From positions 1 through 6,628 of the forward strand of contig JAUXEE010000118.1 of assembly GCA_030618065.1 (NCBI GenBank): a stretch of 6,628 nucleotides of DNA, given 5' to 3'. Below, piece after piece: positions 1 through 6,628 of this stretch; the first letter of the stretch is position 1, and each line of letters begins with the position of its first letter. Origin of the DNA: Gemmatimonadota bacterium. GTDB lineage: Bacteria; Gemmatimonadota; Gemmatimonadetes; Longimicrobiales; Gaopeijiaceae. The position numbers and the translations under genes were made by a program. A model generated the notes under the pieces. It ran no database searches and was not told where the DNA came from. It saw only the letters and a list, made by a program, of their open reading frames with translations.

Positions 1-2564
1 ATCTCGGCGAACACGACCTCTTTCAATTCTTCAACCCGTTCAGGATCGGACCCGAATCGTATCGTGATCGTGTAGGTCCCCGTCGGTCGCCATCCGTTGC
101 TGCCATTGGCACTGATGTTGTACGTCCCCCCAAGCTCCTCCCGGACCCTCTCCCGGAGTCTGGTCTGGAGAACTCTGGTCATGGCAGAAAAGTCATTCCG
201 GTTGGCCCGGGAGTCTTCGAAATCTCCCGTAAAGATGAACACGGACTGACTCTGGGGCTCCAATCCCTTATAGACCGACTTCACGATGACGCCTTTGGGA
301 GGCTCGGGGCCCACCTCTCTCCAACTCTCCACCCGATCCAAAGAGGGAAGGGAAGCGATGTATCGCTCCACGAAGGGTCGCATGGTTTTCAACTCGAAGT
401 CACCAGCGAATATGAAGGTGAAGTCGGAGGCATCGGCGAATCGGTCTTCGTACAGGTCGAGGCAGGCCTCGAGATCGGTGGCCATGACCAACTCCTTGCT
501 GAGCAGCGGCGCGCGAGGATGGTTCTGGGTCATGGTCACCTGAAGCGTGTCGGCAAACACCGCAGCGGGACTCGCTCTCAGGTTTTCGAGAGCCGCCAGG
601 GTTCGGGCCTGGTTGGAGAGGAGGAGGGTGCTGTCCCCCCTCGGTGCGGTGAATCTCAGGTAGATGAGCTGAAACATGGTCTCGAGATCCTGGGGAGAAG
701 CGGAACCCGAGAGGCCTTCCTCCAGGCTGGAAATGGACGCGCTGGCACTGGCCACCTTCCCTGTGAGCTTCTTCCTCAAGTCGATGGGGTTGAAGGAGCC
801 GAGGCCGGATCCGTTGACGATGGAGCCCGCGCTGGAGACCGGAATGTAGTCCTCGTCCTCCACCAGCGACGTCCCGCCGGGGCTGAATGCCCGGAAGAGG
901 ATCTGGTCATCTCTGAAATCGGTGGGTTTCAGGGCGACCCGGACCCCGTTGGAGAGCTCCCACTCCGTCACTCCAACCGTGTCCACCATCCGTTCAGAGA
1001 GAATGGAGCCAGGCTCCGGAAGAGCCGGGAGAAGGGGCTCGTCGCCTACGGTCTCCGTGTACGGCTCGAGGGCTTCGGCGTTCACGGCTTCGAAAACCGC
1101 GCTCAACTCCTCTTCGGTGGGCGTGTGCAATCCCTCTTTTTCGGGAGCGTTCACCATCACCACCCTGTTCCCGGCGGTGATCCATTCCCGGGCCAGGCGA
1201 TTCACTTCTTTCAGGGTGATCTCCGGGACGAACCGTTGGTAGAGCTCGTATCTGAACCCCATGTCGGCGATTTGGGATCCATGGAGGAAATGGTTGATGT
1301 AGCCCCCCACGAAACTACTGGATGACCTGGTTCCGCGACCCTCGTAGGACCTCTCCATGGAACGAAGAGCGGTGGTCTTCACCCTCTCCAACTCCGCCTC
1401 GGTAAACCCGTGTTGGGCGACCCGTTCCCCTTCGGTGAGGATGGTCTTCAACCCCAGAGGGATGCCCCCATCCTCCACGGAAGATCCCAGGATATATGCC
1501 CCTTTGACTCTGTTCAGGCGCCCCTGACTGGAGCCTGCGGACAAGAAGGGGGGGTCGGCTTCCTGGCGGAGCTCACTCAGCCGCTGGTTGAGCATGGAGT
1601 TGAAGAACCCCTCCACGATCTCCTGCCGGTAGGCTCTCACCGTGCCTTGCGTCTGCAACGGTTGCTTGAAGTAGATCCCCACACTCGAGCCCGTGGCCTC
1701 CTCGTCCGTGGCGATGGCGAAGAGGGTCTCCTCATGGTCAGGGACCTCATAGGCCGGCCGGGGTCTGAGCCTCTCCGGGGGCGTGAGCTTGGAGAAGTGT
1801 CCTTCTATGAGGCTTTCCACATGGTCCCCGTCGAAGTCGCCCACCGCGATGACCGCCATGAGATCCGGGCGGTACCAATCCCGATAAAATCCCTTGAGAA
1901 CCTCGGGGTCGAAATTCTCCACCACATCCATCTGCCCTATGGGGAGCCGCTGGGCATACCGGGAGTCTTTGAAGAGGATGGGATACTGTGCGTCCCTCAT
2001 CCGAGCTCCAGCTCCTTGCCCCAGCCGCCATTCCTCCACGATTACGCCCCGTTCCCTGTCGATCTCCTCGGGATCGAAGGAAAGGCCGTGGGCCCAATCC
2101 TCGAGAATCAAGAAGGCGGTCTCCAGAATCTCCAATGAGTCGGTAGGAACCCGAAGGATGTAGATCGTCTCATCGAAGCTGGTACTGGCGTTCAGGCCCA
2201 TTCCCATGCGCATACCGATGGATTCCATGTACTCCACCAGCTCCTGTTTCTCGAAGTGGGCCGTACCGTTGAAGGCCATGTGCTCGAGAAAGTGAGCCAA
2301 CCCCTGCTGGTCCTCATTCTCCAGGATCGATCCGGCGTTCACTACGAGACGAAGCTCCGCCCGGTTCTCCGGCTCGTCGTTCTCCCGGATGTAGAAACGC
2401 AGCCCGTTTTCGAGCTGACCTACCCTGACCTGGAGATCGATGGGGATCGGGTCGTCGAGCCGGATGGTCGCCGCCGTGGTGGCCGGATCCTGGGCATGGG
2501 CCCTCAGAGGAAGGACGACAAGAAGACAAAACCATACCGAGGCGCACCGCGTGAGGATTCTCAT
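1..2564 (-). CDS. PqqL-like M16 family zinc metallopeptidase (insulinase/pitrilysin type), exported, 3' end cut by window edge
   Basis: Reading the minus strand from ATG at 2564 gives 854 codons with no stop before the window edge, so the C-terminus is missing; full-length relatives are about 930-950 residues. Residues 1-24 form a Sec signal peptide (basic start, hydrophobic core, AHA/Q cleavage site), so the enzyme should act in the periplasm or at the envelope. The inverted zinc motif HFLEH is at residues 91-95 (H91, catalytic E94, H95). The third ligand is probably E178 in ERGVIVEEWR, with E171 the conserved partner glutamate. The layout is active M16 domain (about 45-190), M16_C domain (about 212-400), a second half starting near 530 that lacks HxxEH, and a last M16_C domain (about 690 onward) carrying REELGGTY near 808-815, where a conserved C-terminal-half tyrosine (Y815) is expected. 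M16 enzymes degrade peptides inside a closed chamber formed by two such halves. AAGGGA six bases before the ATG is a plausible ribosome binding site. Substrate is unknown. Family is very secure; PqqL-like subfamily is inferred from the motif context. Confidence 0.96.
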   Translation of the reverse strand, partial: MRILTRCASVWFCLLVVLPLRAHAQDPATTAATIRLDDPIPIDLQVRVGQLENGLRFYIRENDEPENRAELRLVVNAGSILENEDQQGLAHFLEHMAFNGTAHFEKQELVEYMESIGMRMGMGLNASTSFDETIYILRVPTDSLEILETAFLILEDWAHGLSFDPEEIDRERGVIVEEWRLGQGAGARMRDAQYPILFKDSRYAQRLPIGQMDVVENFDPEVLKGFYRDWYRPDLMAVIAVGDFDGDHVESLIEGHFSKLTPPERLRPRPAYEVPDHEETLFAIATDEEATGSSVGIYFKQPLQTQGTVRAYRQEIVEGFFNSMLNQRLSELRQEADPPFLSAGSSQGRLNRVKGAYILGSSVEDGGIPLGLKTILTEGERVAQHGFTEAELERVKTTALRSMERSYEGRGTRSSSSFVGGYINHFLHGSQIADMGFRYELYQRFVPEITLKEVNRLAREWITAGNRVVMVNAPEKEGLHTPTEEELSAVFEAVNAEALEPYTETVGDEPLLPALPEPGSILSERMVDTVGVTEWELSNGVRVALKPTDFRDDQILFRAFSPGGTSLVEDEDYIPVSSAGSIVNGSGLGSFNPIDLRKKLTGKVASASASISSLEEGLSGSASPQDLETMFQLIYLRFTAPRGDSTLLLSNQARTLAALENLRASPAAVFADTLQVTMTQNHPRAPLLSKELVMATDLEACLDLYEDRFADASDFTFIFAGDFELKTMRPFVERYIASLPSLDRVESWREVGPEPPKGVIVKSVYKGLEPQSQSVFIFTGDFEDSRANRNDFSAMTRVLQTRLRERVREELGGTYNISANGSNGWRPTGTYTITIRFGSDPERVEELKEVVFAE

Positions 2565-2743
2565 CGGAGGTCCCTTTGTAAGATGCCATGGGGGCGAAAG
2601 GTACGATAACCCGGATAAGCTGTGGCCGCCAGAAATCCCCACCCTGGATATTTGACATCGACGTTCCGCCACGCCAATTCCTGTGTGGAGAACAAGGCTG
2701 CGTTCCTTCTTCTTTCCTTTTACCCTATCGGGCACGGTCATTC
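2565..2743. promoter_or_regulatory. Divergent intergenic region between the M16 peptidase and the thioredoxin-fold gene
   Basis: These 179 bases lie between two genes that start in opposite directions, so promoters for both must lie here or within the flanking 5' ends. On the plus strand TTGACA at 2652-2657 matches the -35 consensus exactly, but no good -10 follows at 16-18 bases, so it may be chance. A pyrimidine-rich run at about 2701-2726 comes just before the plus-strand ATG, and no Shine-Dalgarno sequence is seen there. On the minus strand TTGGCG (complement of 2672-2677) is followed by an A/T-rich stretch, only a weak promoter match. I found no operator-like inverted repeat or riboswitch-like structure. 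Regulatory function is inferred from gene orientation only. Confidence 0.4.
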
Positions 2744-3931
2744 ATGCGCGTACTGAAGCTTTTCCTGGTAACCGGTTTTGTCCTCTGTCTCGCGGTATGT
2801 TCGGGTGAGACAGGGGAAGGGGCTGAAAATTCCTCCCTGCCGGAGGGGGCCGTCGAGGTCGTCCTCACCCCACAGGCCCCCGATGGTGATTCGGGCCGGA
2901 GAATGATGTGGTCCCCTTACGGCCAGAAACTCCCTCTCACCGAGGTCGACGGGGGCATGAACGCCCAACTCCCCCTGGGGCCCGACGGGACGCCGCCCAT
3001 CGGTCTCCGGCTGGTCAAGGGGTTGAGTGCGAGTCACTTCAACCAACTCTACATCGACTTCGACCGGGACGGTGACTTCACCGAGACCGAGCTCCACGAG
3101 ACCACCGTCACGGAGAGGAACAACAAGTACTGGTCCAGCTTCGACGCCGTGGTGGAGGTTCCCGTGGTGGATCCTGAAACCGGGGCCGATGCCACCAATC
3201 CCTATCCGCTGGGCCTCTGGTATGTGGAGGACCCCAGGGCCGTGGACGAAGAACCGGTCATCCGGTTCTCACGGCAGGGTTGGATGGAGGGGAGTGCCCT
3301 GCTGGACAGCGTCGAGGCCGTGATGCTGGTGACGGAGAGGGTCATGGATGGCGTCTTCGGGGCGGATGACTCCTGGGCTTTGGCCTCCCGGGATTCCGCT
3401 GCAGACATCCTGACCCCGGGCTACTCGAGATCCCTCGATGAGCATGCGTGGCTCTTCGAGAAGGCTTACCAGGTGACGGAGATCGATCCGTCGGGCCGCC
3501 GTCTCGTCCTCGCTCCTTTCGACCCCGGCATCACCCGCGCGGAAGAGATGGAGATGAACGACGATCTGGCGGTGGATCGGAGAGCCGCCAGGTCCGGCCG
3601 TGCGGTCGCCTTCCTTCATGATTACGCCGAAGCGGAAGCGTTGGCCCGGGAAGAGGGGAAAGCCCTCTTCGTCGATTTCGAGACGACCTGGTGTGGCCCG
3701 TGCAAGATCATGGACGAGTGGGTCTACACCGCCGACGACGTGGTCGACGCCTCCCAGTTCGTCATCGCCGTGAAGATAGACGGCGACGAGTATCCCGACC
3801 TCAAGGATAGCTTCGGCGTCTCGGGGTTCCCGACCATGATACTCCTCAGCTCGGAAGGGGAGGAGATCAGGAGGGCCTCGGGTTACGTGAACGTGGCGGA
3901 CATGGCGGAGTTCCTGAAGGGCACGAGGTAA
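2744..3931 (+). CDS. Exported thioredoxin-fold protein (probable lipoprotein) with EF-hand-like loop and C-terminal WCGPC domain
   Basis: The 395-residue product starts with a signal peptide (MRVLKLFLVTGFVLCLAVC). The ATG at 2744 is preferred over the frame's first ATG at 2588 because only 2744 puts this signal at the N-terminus; the 52 codons before it look non-coding. LAVC at 16-19 resembles a lipobox, though valine at -1 is unusual; if used, C19 would be lipidated and S20 fits outer-membrane sorting. Residues 35-280 form a probably beta-rich region with an EF-hand-like loop at 105-116 (D105, D107, D109, G110, F112, E116), which could bind calcium. A segment near 243-258 (YQVTEIDPSGRRLVLA) looks like a module I recall preceding redoxin domains in exported bacterial proteins. 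Residues about 288-394 are a thioredoxin domain with catalytic WCGPC (C317, C320) and the cis-proline P363 in GFPT. It probably reduces or exchanges disulfides outside the cytoplasm. No Shine-Dalgarno sequence is visible. The domain call is secure; partner and substrate are unknown. Confidence 0.93.
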   Translation: MRVLKLFLVTGFVLCLAVCSGETGEGAENSSLPEGAVEVVLTPQAPDGDSGRRMMWSPYGQKLPLTEVDGGMNAQLPLGPDGTPPIGLRLVKGLSASHFNQLYIDFDRDGDFTETELHETTVTERNNKYWSSFDAVVEVPVVDPETGADATNPYPLGLWYVEDPRAVDEEPVIRFSRQGWMEGSALLDSVEAVMLVTERVMDGVFGADDSWALASRDSAADILTPGYSRSLDEHAWLFEKAYQVTEIDPSGRRLVLAPFDPGITRAEEMEMNDDLAVDRRAARSGRAVAFLHDYAEAEALAREEGKALFVDFETTWCGPCKIMDEWVYTADDVVDASQFVIAVKIDGDEYPDLKDSFGVSGFPTMILLSSEGEEIRRASGYVNVADMAEFLKGTR

Positions 3932-3983
3932 CCTCTACCCGCTGCCTTAGGGCTCCCTCATCCCTCCATCCGGAACCCGAGGA
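3932..3983. other. Short convergent intergenic gap with at most a weak hairpin
   Basis: These 52 bases separate the stop codons of two converging genes, where a bidirectional terminator would be expected. The best pairing I can find is 3950-3956 with 3972-3978 (GGGCTCC against GGAACCC), seven positions with one C-A mismatch and a 15-base loop. There is no T-tract on either strand. This is too weak to call an intrinsic terminator. Confidence 0.3.
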
Positions 3984-5552
3984 TCACTCTCGATGGTGGC
4001 AACCCATGCTTCGCTTGTTCTCCCAGGCCGCCAGGGTGAGCAGGATGGCTGTGCGCACGGCGTTGCGCAGTCCGATCAATTCATCGGTGATGCGGGTGAT
4101 CCGGTAGAAGCCCTCGAGCTCCGTCTCCAGGTTGCGTAACTCCCGGATGGCCCTCCGTAAACGAGGCGTCGTACGAATGAGCCCGACGTAGTTCCACATG
4201 ATGTGCTTGATGCTACTCAGGTCCTGGCTCAGCAACGCCGGGTCCGGGGTCTCGCTCCCGTAATCTTCCCAAAAAGGGATGTCCGGAGGTGGGTGGGAGG
4301 TCTGGGACCTCAGGTCGCCCCCAGCATGCTCGGCGGCCCGGTTTCCCCAAACCAACCCTTCCAGAAGGGAGGTGCTTGCCAGGCGGTTGGCGCCGTGGAC
4401 CCCCGTGCAGGCCACCTCACCGACGGCGTAGAGGTGGTTGATGGTCGTTTGGCCCCACTCGTTCGTCCACACGCCGCCACACAGGTAATGGGCAGCAGGC
4501 ACGACGGGAACCAGCTCCTGGGTGATGTCCACCCCGTAGCTGAGGCCGGTCTCCAGAATGTTCGGGAAGTGCTCTCTGATTCGATCTGCCGAGATGTTTG
4601 ACCGGAGGTCGAGGAAAACATGGGGCACATCACGACTGAGCATCTCGTGATGGATGCTGCGGGAGACCAGGTCACGGGGGGCCAGGTCCTCCCATTCCGG
4701 GCTGTATTTCTGCATGAAGGGTTCCCCGTCCGCATGAACCAGCCTGGCGCCCTCTCCCCGGACCGCCTCGGAAATGAGGGCATTGGGTGCGTGGGGGTGA
4801 TAGAAGGTGGTGGGGTGAAATTGGACGAACTCCATATTGATGATTCTGGCCCCGGCCCTGTGGGCCATGGCAAACCCGTCCCCCCGAGCCCCCACCGGAT
4901 TCGTGGTGCGGAGGAAGATCTGGCCCAGGCCCCCGGTGGCCAGGATCGTCCTTTTCGCCAGGCATGGGACCACCGTTCCTTCGGCCTGATTCAGGAGGTA
5001 GGCGCCTACACAAGACTGACGGTCGTACACCGCCAATCGATTCATGGCATGGTGGGAAGGGGTAAGAAGATCGACGGCGGTGTGTTCAGCCAGGAGGTTG
5101 ACGTTGGCGTGCCCCTTCAATGCCTGAAGGAGGGCGAGCTGGATGGCCTTTCCCGTTGCACCGGCGGCGTGGACGATGCGGGGCACCGAGTGGCTTCCCT
5201 CTCTGACAAGGGACAACGACCCGTCCTCGCCCCGGTCGAAAACCACGCCCACACCTTCGATGAGAAGATCCTGGAGGAGTTTGGGGCCCTCCCCGGCGAG
5301 GATTCCCACCGCCTCGGGGTTGCAGTGACCATCGCCGGCAAGGTGGATGTCCTTGGCCAGGAGCTCGGGGGAGTCGTCCCGACCCCTGAAGATGATCCCC
5401 CCCTGGGCGTAGTAGGTGTTCGACTCCTTCGGGTCCTTGCTGCGAGTGGTGACGGTCACGTCCAGACCCTGGTCGGCGAGTCTCAGCGCCGCCGTCGCTC
5501 CGGCGATCCCGCAGCCGATGATGAGGACATCCGTTTCCAGTTTCTCCGTCAT
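3984..5552 (-). CDS. nadB: L-aspartate oxidase (NadB), FAD-dependent, de novo NAD biosynthesis
   Basis: This 522-residue protein oxidises L-aspartate to iminoaspartate, which NadA condenses with dihydroxyacetone phosphate to quinolinate; it acts in the cytoplasm and belongs to the succinate dehydrogenase/fumarate reductase flavoprotein family. The N-terminal dinucleotide-binding motif GCGIAG is at 13-18. Family landmarks follow in order: REGSH at 117-121 (E118, matching E121 of the E. coli enzyme), ATGGLGQIF at 205-213, EFVQFHPT at 241-248 (H246), SEAVRGEGA at 261-269, LAPRD at 290-294 (R293, matching catalytic R290), AAHYLCGGV at 353-361 (H355), and HGANRLASTSLLEG at 386-399 (R390). The APRD motif and H246/R390 context favour aspartate oxidase over SdhA or FrdA. 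The C-terminus ends in SMGCHHRE, close to the family's usual H-[YFH]-R-x-D-Y-P end but without the final residues. ATG at 5552 is the first start after an in-frame TAA 45 bases upstream; no clear Shine-Dalgarno sequence precedes it. The gene lies 49 bases downstream of a same-strand gene. nadA and nadC are not in the window. E. coli numbering is from memory. Confidence 0.97.
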   Translation of the reverse strand: MTEKLETDVLIIGCGIAGATAALRLADQGLDVTVTTRSKDPKESNTYYAQGGIIFRGRDDSPELLAKDIHLAGDGHCNPEAVGILAGEGPKLLQDLLIEGVGVVFDRGEDGSLSLVREGSHSVPRIVHAAGATGKAIQLALLQALKGHANVNLLAEHTAVDLLTPSHHAMNRLAVYDRQSCVGAYLLNQAEGTVVPCLAKRTILATGGLGQIFLRTTNPVGARGDGFAMAHRAGARIINMEFVQFHPTTFYHPHAPNALISEAVRGEGARLVHADGEPFMQKYSPEWEDLAPRDLVSRSIHHEMLSRDVPHVFLDLRSNISADRIREHFPNILETGLSYGVDITQELVPVVPAAHYLCGGVWTNEWGQTTINHLYAVGEVACTGVHGANRLASTSLLEGLVWGNRAAEHAGGDLRSQTSHPPPDIPFWEDYGSETPDPALLSQDLSSIKHIMWNYVGLIRTTPRLRRAIRELRNLETELEGFYRITRITDELIGLRNAVRTAILLTLAAWENKRSMGCHHRE

Positions 5553-5601
5553 TTTCTCGAAGGTGTGGTTGATGAGTCGAGGCCCGGGTTACGGAATGGG
5601 A
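5553..5601 (-). other. 49-base gap between the BNR-type gene and nadB, no terminator seen
   Basis: The two flanking genes run in the same direction and this gap has no hairpin followed by a T-run, so read-through from the upstream gene into nadB is possible. I see no convincing promoter or strong ribosome binding site for nadB here; the ATG is preceded only by TTCGAGAAA. Cotranscription is an inference from spacing. Confidence 0.3.
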
Positions 5602-6628
5602 TCAATCGAGCCCCCCCGGGACGATGATGACTCCGAAGTTCCCGTCCTGGAGCATACGGTTGAACGCAGCCACGTCGCTTCCGACCAAGGCTCTCAACTC
5701 GCCCTGATACTCACTCATCTGAGACTTCAGGAGTTGATGCACTTCCCGTTGTTGCTGGTTCGGCCCGAAGTCCACCGATGAGCCCAGGTCTCCACCCAGG
5801 ACCGACATCTTGCTGTAGAGCATGTTCGGGAACCGGAAGGATTTTGAATCACCCTCCACCGCGATGGGCTGAAGGATCTTGTCCTCCAACGCCTGCAGCG
5901 TGGCGTACAGCTCCTTGGTCTTGGCCTGGATCGCCTCAGATCCCTCCTTCCGGTTCACGTTCTCGGTGAAGTCGTTGAGCTGCTTCTTCATCCACTCGAT
6001 GTCGTTGACCATCCCCGAGATCGTCGTGATGTCTTCACGGACCTCCAACTGGAGGGCGACCATCGCCTGGATATCCGCCAGCGTGCCCTCCGAGCGAGGA
6101 TCCTTCAACACTTCCAGCTCCTGGGTGAACTCCTGCCCACCCACGGTAAGCTTCACCGTGTACGTCCCGGGAGCCACCGTGACTCCGCTGAATCCCCCGC
6201 CGGTGCCCCAGCTCAGGACGGGGATCCATCCGTCTCTCTCCCATTGAGTCCTGAACCGCTTCTCTTCCACGACGGTAGGGTTGCCCGGCGGCTTGGTACG
6301 AATCTGTGCCTGCTGGGGACCCACATACCGGAGATTCCAGGACACGCGGTTGATCCCCGGGTTGCCAGTGCCCCTCAGCGTGTTGACCGTCTGGCCAGTG
6401 GAATCGAGAATCTCGATGCTGACCGGACCCTCAGGGGCGTCCTTCAGGAAATAGTTGATGTATGCCGTGGCGTTCGCCCGCGCCCCGCCGGTAATGCTGT
6501 GCATCCGGTAGGTGGGCCGAGGAAGGAAGAGGTGGGCGTCGGAGGCCAGAACCTCGTCGGTGAGCTGCTGGAGGGGAGTCACGTCGTCCATGATCCAGAA
6601 GCCCCGGCCGTAGGTGGCGAGGACCAGG
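5602..6628 (-). CDS. C-terminal part of a BNR/sortilin-like (WD40/YVTN-type) beta-propeller protein, 5' end cut by window edge
   Basis: The frame is open to the right edge, so the true start lies outside; 341 residues and the stop are visible. An ATG at 6591 is not the start, because the codons before it continue a conserved motif: the fragment opens LVLATYGRGFWIMDDVTPL, matching the 'LV-GThGR-fWiLDDi-pL' signature that I recall closing the propeller of exported BNR/VPS10 (sortilin)-like proteins annotated as glycosyl hydrolases. After it come a FlgD/Ig-like beta-sandwich (fragment residues about 50-103, with VSIEILDSTGQTVNTLRG and GINRVSWNLRY), a second beta segment (about 149-178, APGTYTVKLTV), and a mostly helical, charged tail (about 180-315). 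It ends in a hydrophobic stretch, FGVIIVPGGLD. Whole proteins of this type are usually near 1,000 residues and predicted extracellular or periplasmic; their activity is largely untested and the 'glycosyl hydrolase' name is doubtful. No catalytic residues can be judged from this part. The gene lies just upstream of nadB. Confidence 0.87.
   Translation of the reverse strand, partial: LVLATYGRGFWIMDDVTPLQQLTDEVLASDAHLFLPRPTYRMHSITGGARANATAYINYFLKDAPEGPVSIEILDSTGQTVNTLRGTGNPGINRVSWNLRYVGPQQAQIRTKPPGNPTVVEEKRFRTQWERDGWIPVLSWGTGGGFSGVTVAPGTYTVKLTVGGQEFTQELEVLKDPRSEGTLADIQAMVALQLEVREDITTISGMVNDIEWMKKQLNDFTENVNRKEGSEAIQAKTKELYATLQALEDKILQPIAVEGDSKSFRFPNMLYSKMSVLGGDLGSSVDFGPNQQQREVHQLLKSQMSEYQGELRALVGSDVAAFNRMLQDGNFGVIIVPGGLD

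Noticed and set aside
519..1325. 268-codon plus-strand open frame opposite the M16 peptidase
   Set aside because: The minus strand here encodes a continuous, motif-bearing M16 protein. The plus-strand product has no recognisable domain and looks like a GC-rich antisense shadow.
1410..2138. 242-codon plus-strand open frame
   Set aside because: It is antisense to the first M16 half, including its zinc-ligand glutamate region, and shows no family motif.
2652..2680. Sigma-70-like promoter starting with TTGACA
   Set aside because: The best -10 at 16-18 bases spacing (CAATTC and neighbours) matches the consensus poorly, so it is not called as a promoter.
2588..2743. N-terminal extension of the thioredoxin-fold gene from the ATG at 2588
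   Set aside because: The extra 52 residues would bury the signal peptide inside the protein, and they look like translated intergenic DNA.
3950..3978. Possible hairpin terminator between the converging genes
   Set aside because: The stem has only seven positions with a mismatch, the loop is 15 bases, and no T-tract follows on either strand.
4620..5627. 335-codon plus-strand open frame opposite nadB
   Set aside because: It covers conserved NadB coding sequence in antisense. Its composition mirrors the complement of NadB codons and it has no domain signature.
5602..6591. Treating the BNR-type frame as a complete 329-residue gene starting at 6591
   Set aside because: The frame stays open to 6628 and the residues before that ATG complete a conserved motif, so the gene is 5' truncated by the window.

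Overview
This window reads as ordinary chromosomal DNA from a GC-rich Gram-negative-type bacterium. Three of the four genes appear to be exported: two have Sec or lipoprotein-like N-termini, and one resembles a large extracellular beta-propeller protein. The combination of a periplasmic M16 peptidase, a thioredoxin-fold lipoprotein with a calcium-loop-like N-terminal module, and a sortilin/BNR-type 'WD40/YVTN' protein is common in Gemmatimonadota, Acidobacteriota and related phyla. That placement is inference from gene style, not a phylogenetic result.

Layout. From the left edge to 2564, on the minus strand, lies most of a PqqL-like M16 zinc peptidase with a signal peptide; its C-terminus is cut by the window edge. 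A 179-base divergent intergenic region (2565-2743) separates it from a plus-strand gene (2744-3931). That gene encodes a probable membrane-anchored or exported protein with an EF-hand-like loop and a C-terminal thioredoxin domain (WCGPC). A short convergent gap (3932-3983) follows. Then comes nadB, L-aspartate oxidase, on the minus strand (3984-5552). Upstream of nadB on the same strand, 49 bases away, is the 3' end of a long BNR/sortilin-like gene (5602 to the right edge), whose N-terminal part lies outside the window.

How the genes relate. nadB makes iminoaspartate for de novo NAD synthesis, but no nadA or nadC is in view. The BNR-type gene and nadB could be cotranscribed, since they share a strand with a small gap and no visible terminator, yet no functional link is evident. 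The M16 peptidase and the thioredoxin-fold protein are divergent and may share a control region; both would act in the cell envelope, one on peptides and the other on disulfides.

I found no RNA genes, mobile elements, CRISPR arrays or clear repeats. I see no convincing evidence of a previously undescribed system. The least explained item is the N-terminal module of the thioredoxin-fold protein. Long open frames opposite nadB and the peptidase are shadows of those genes.
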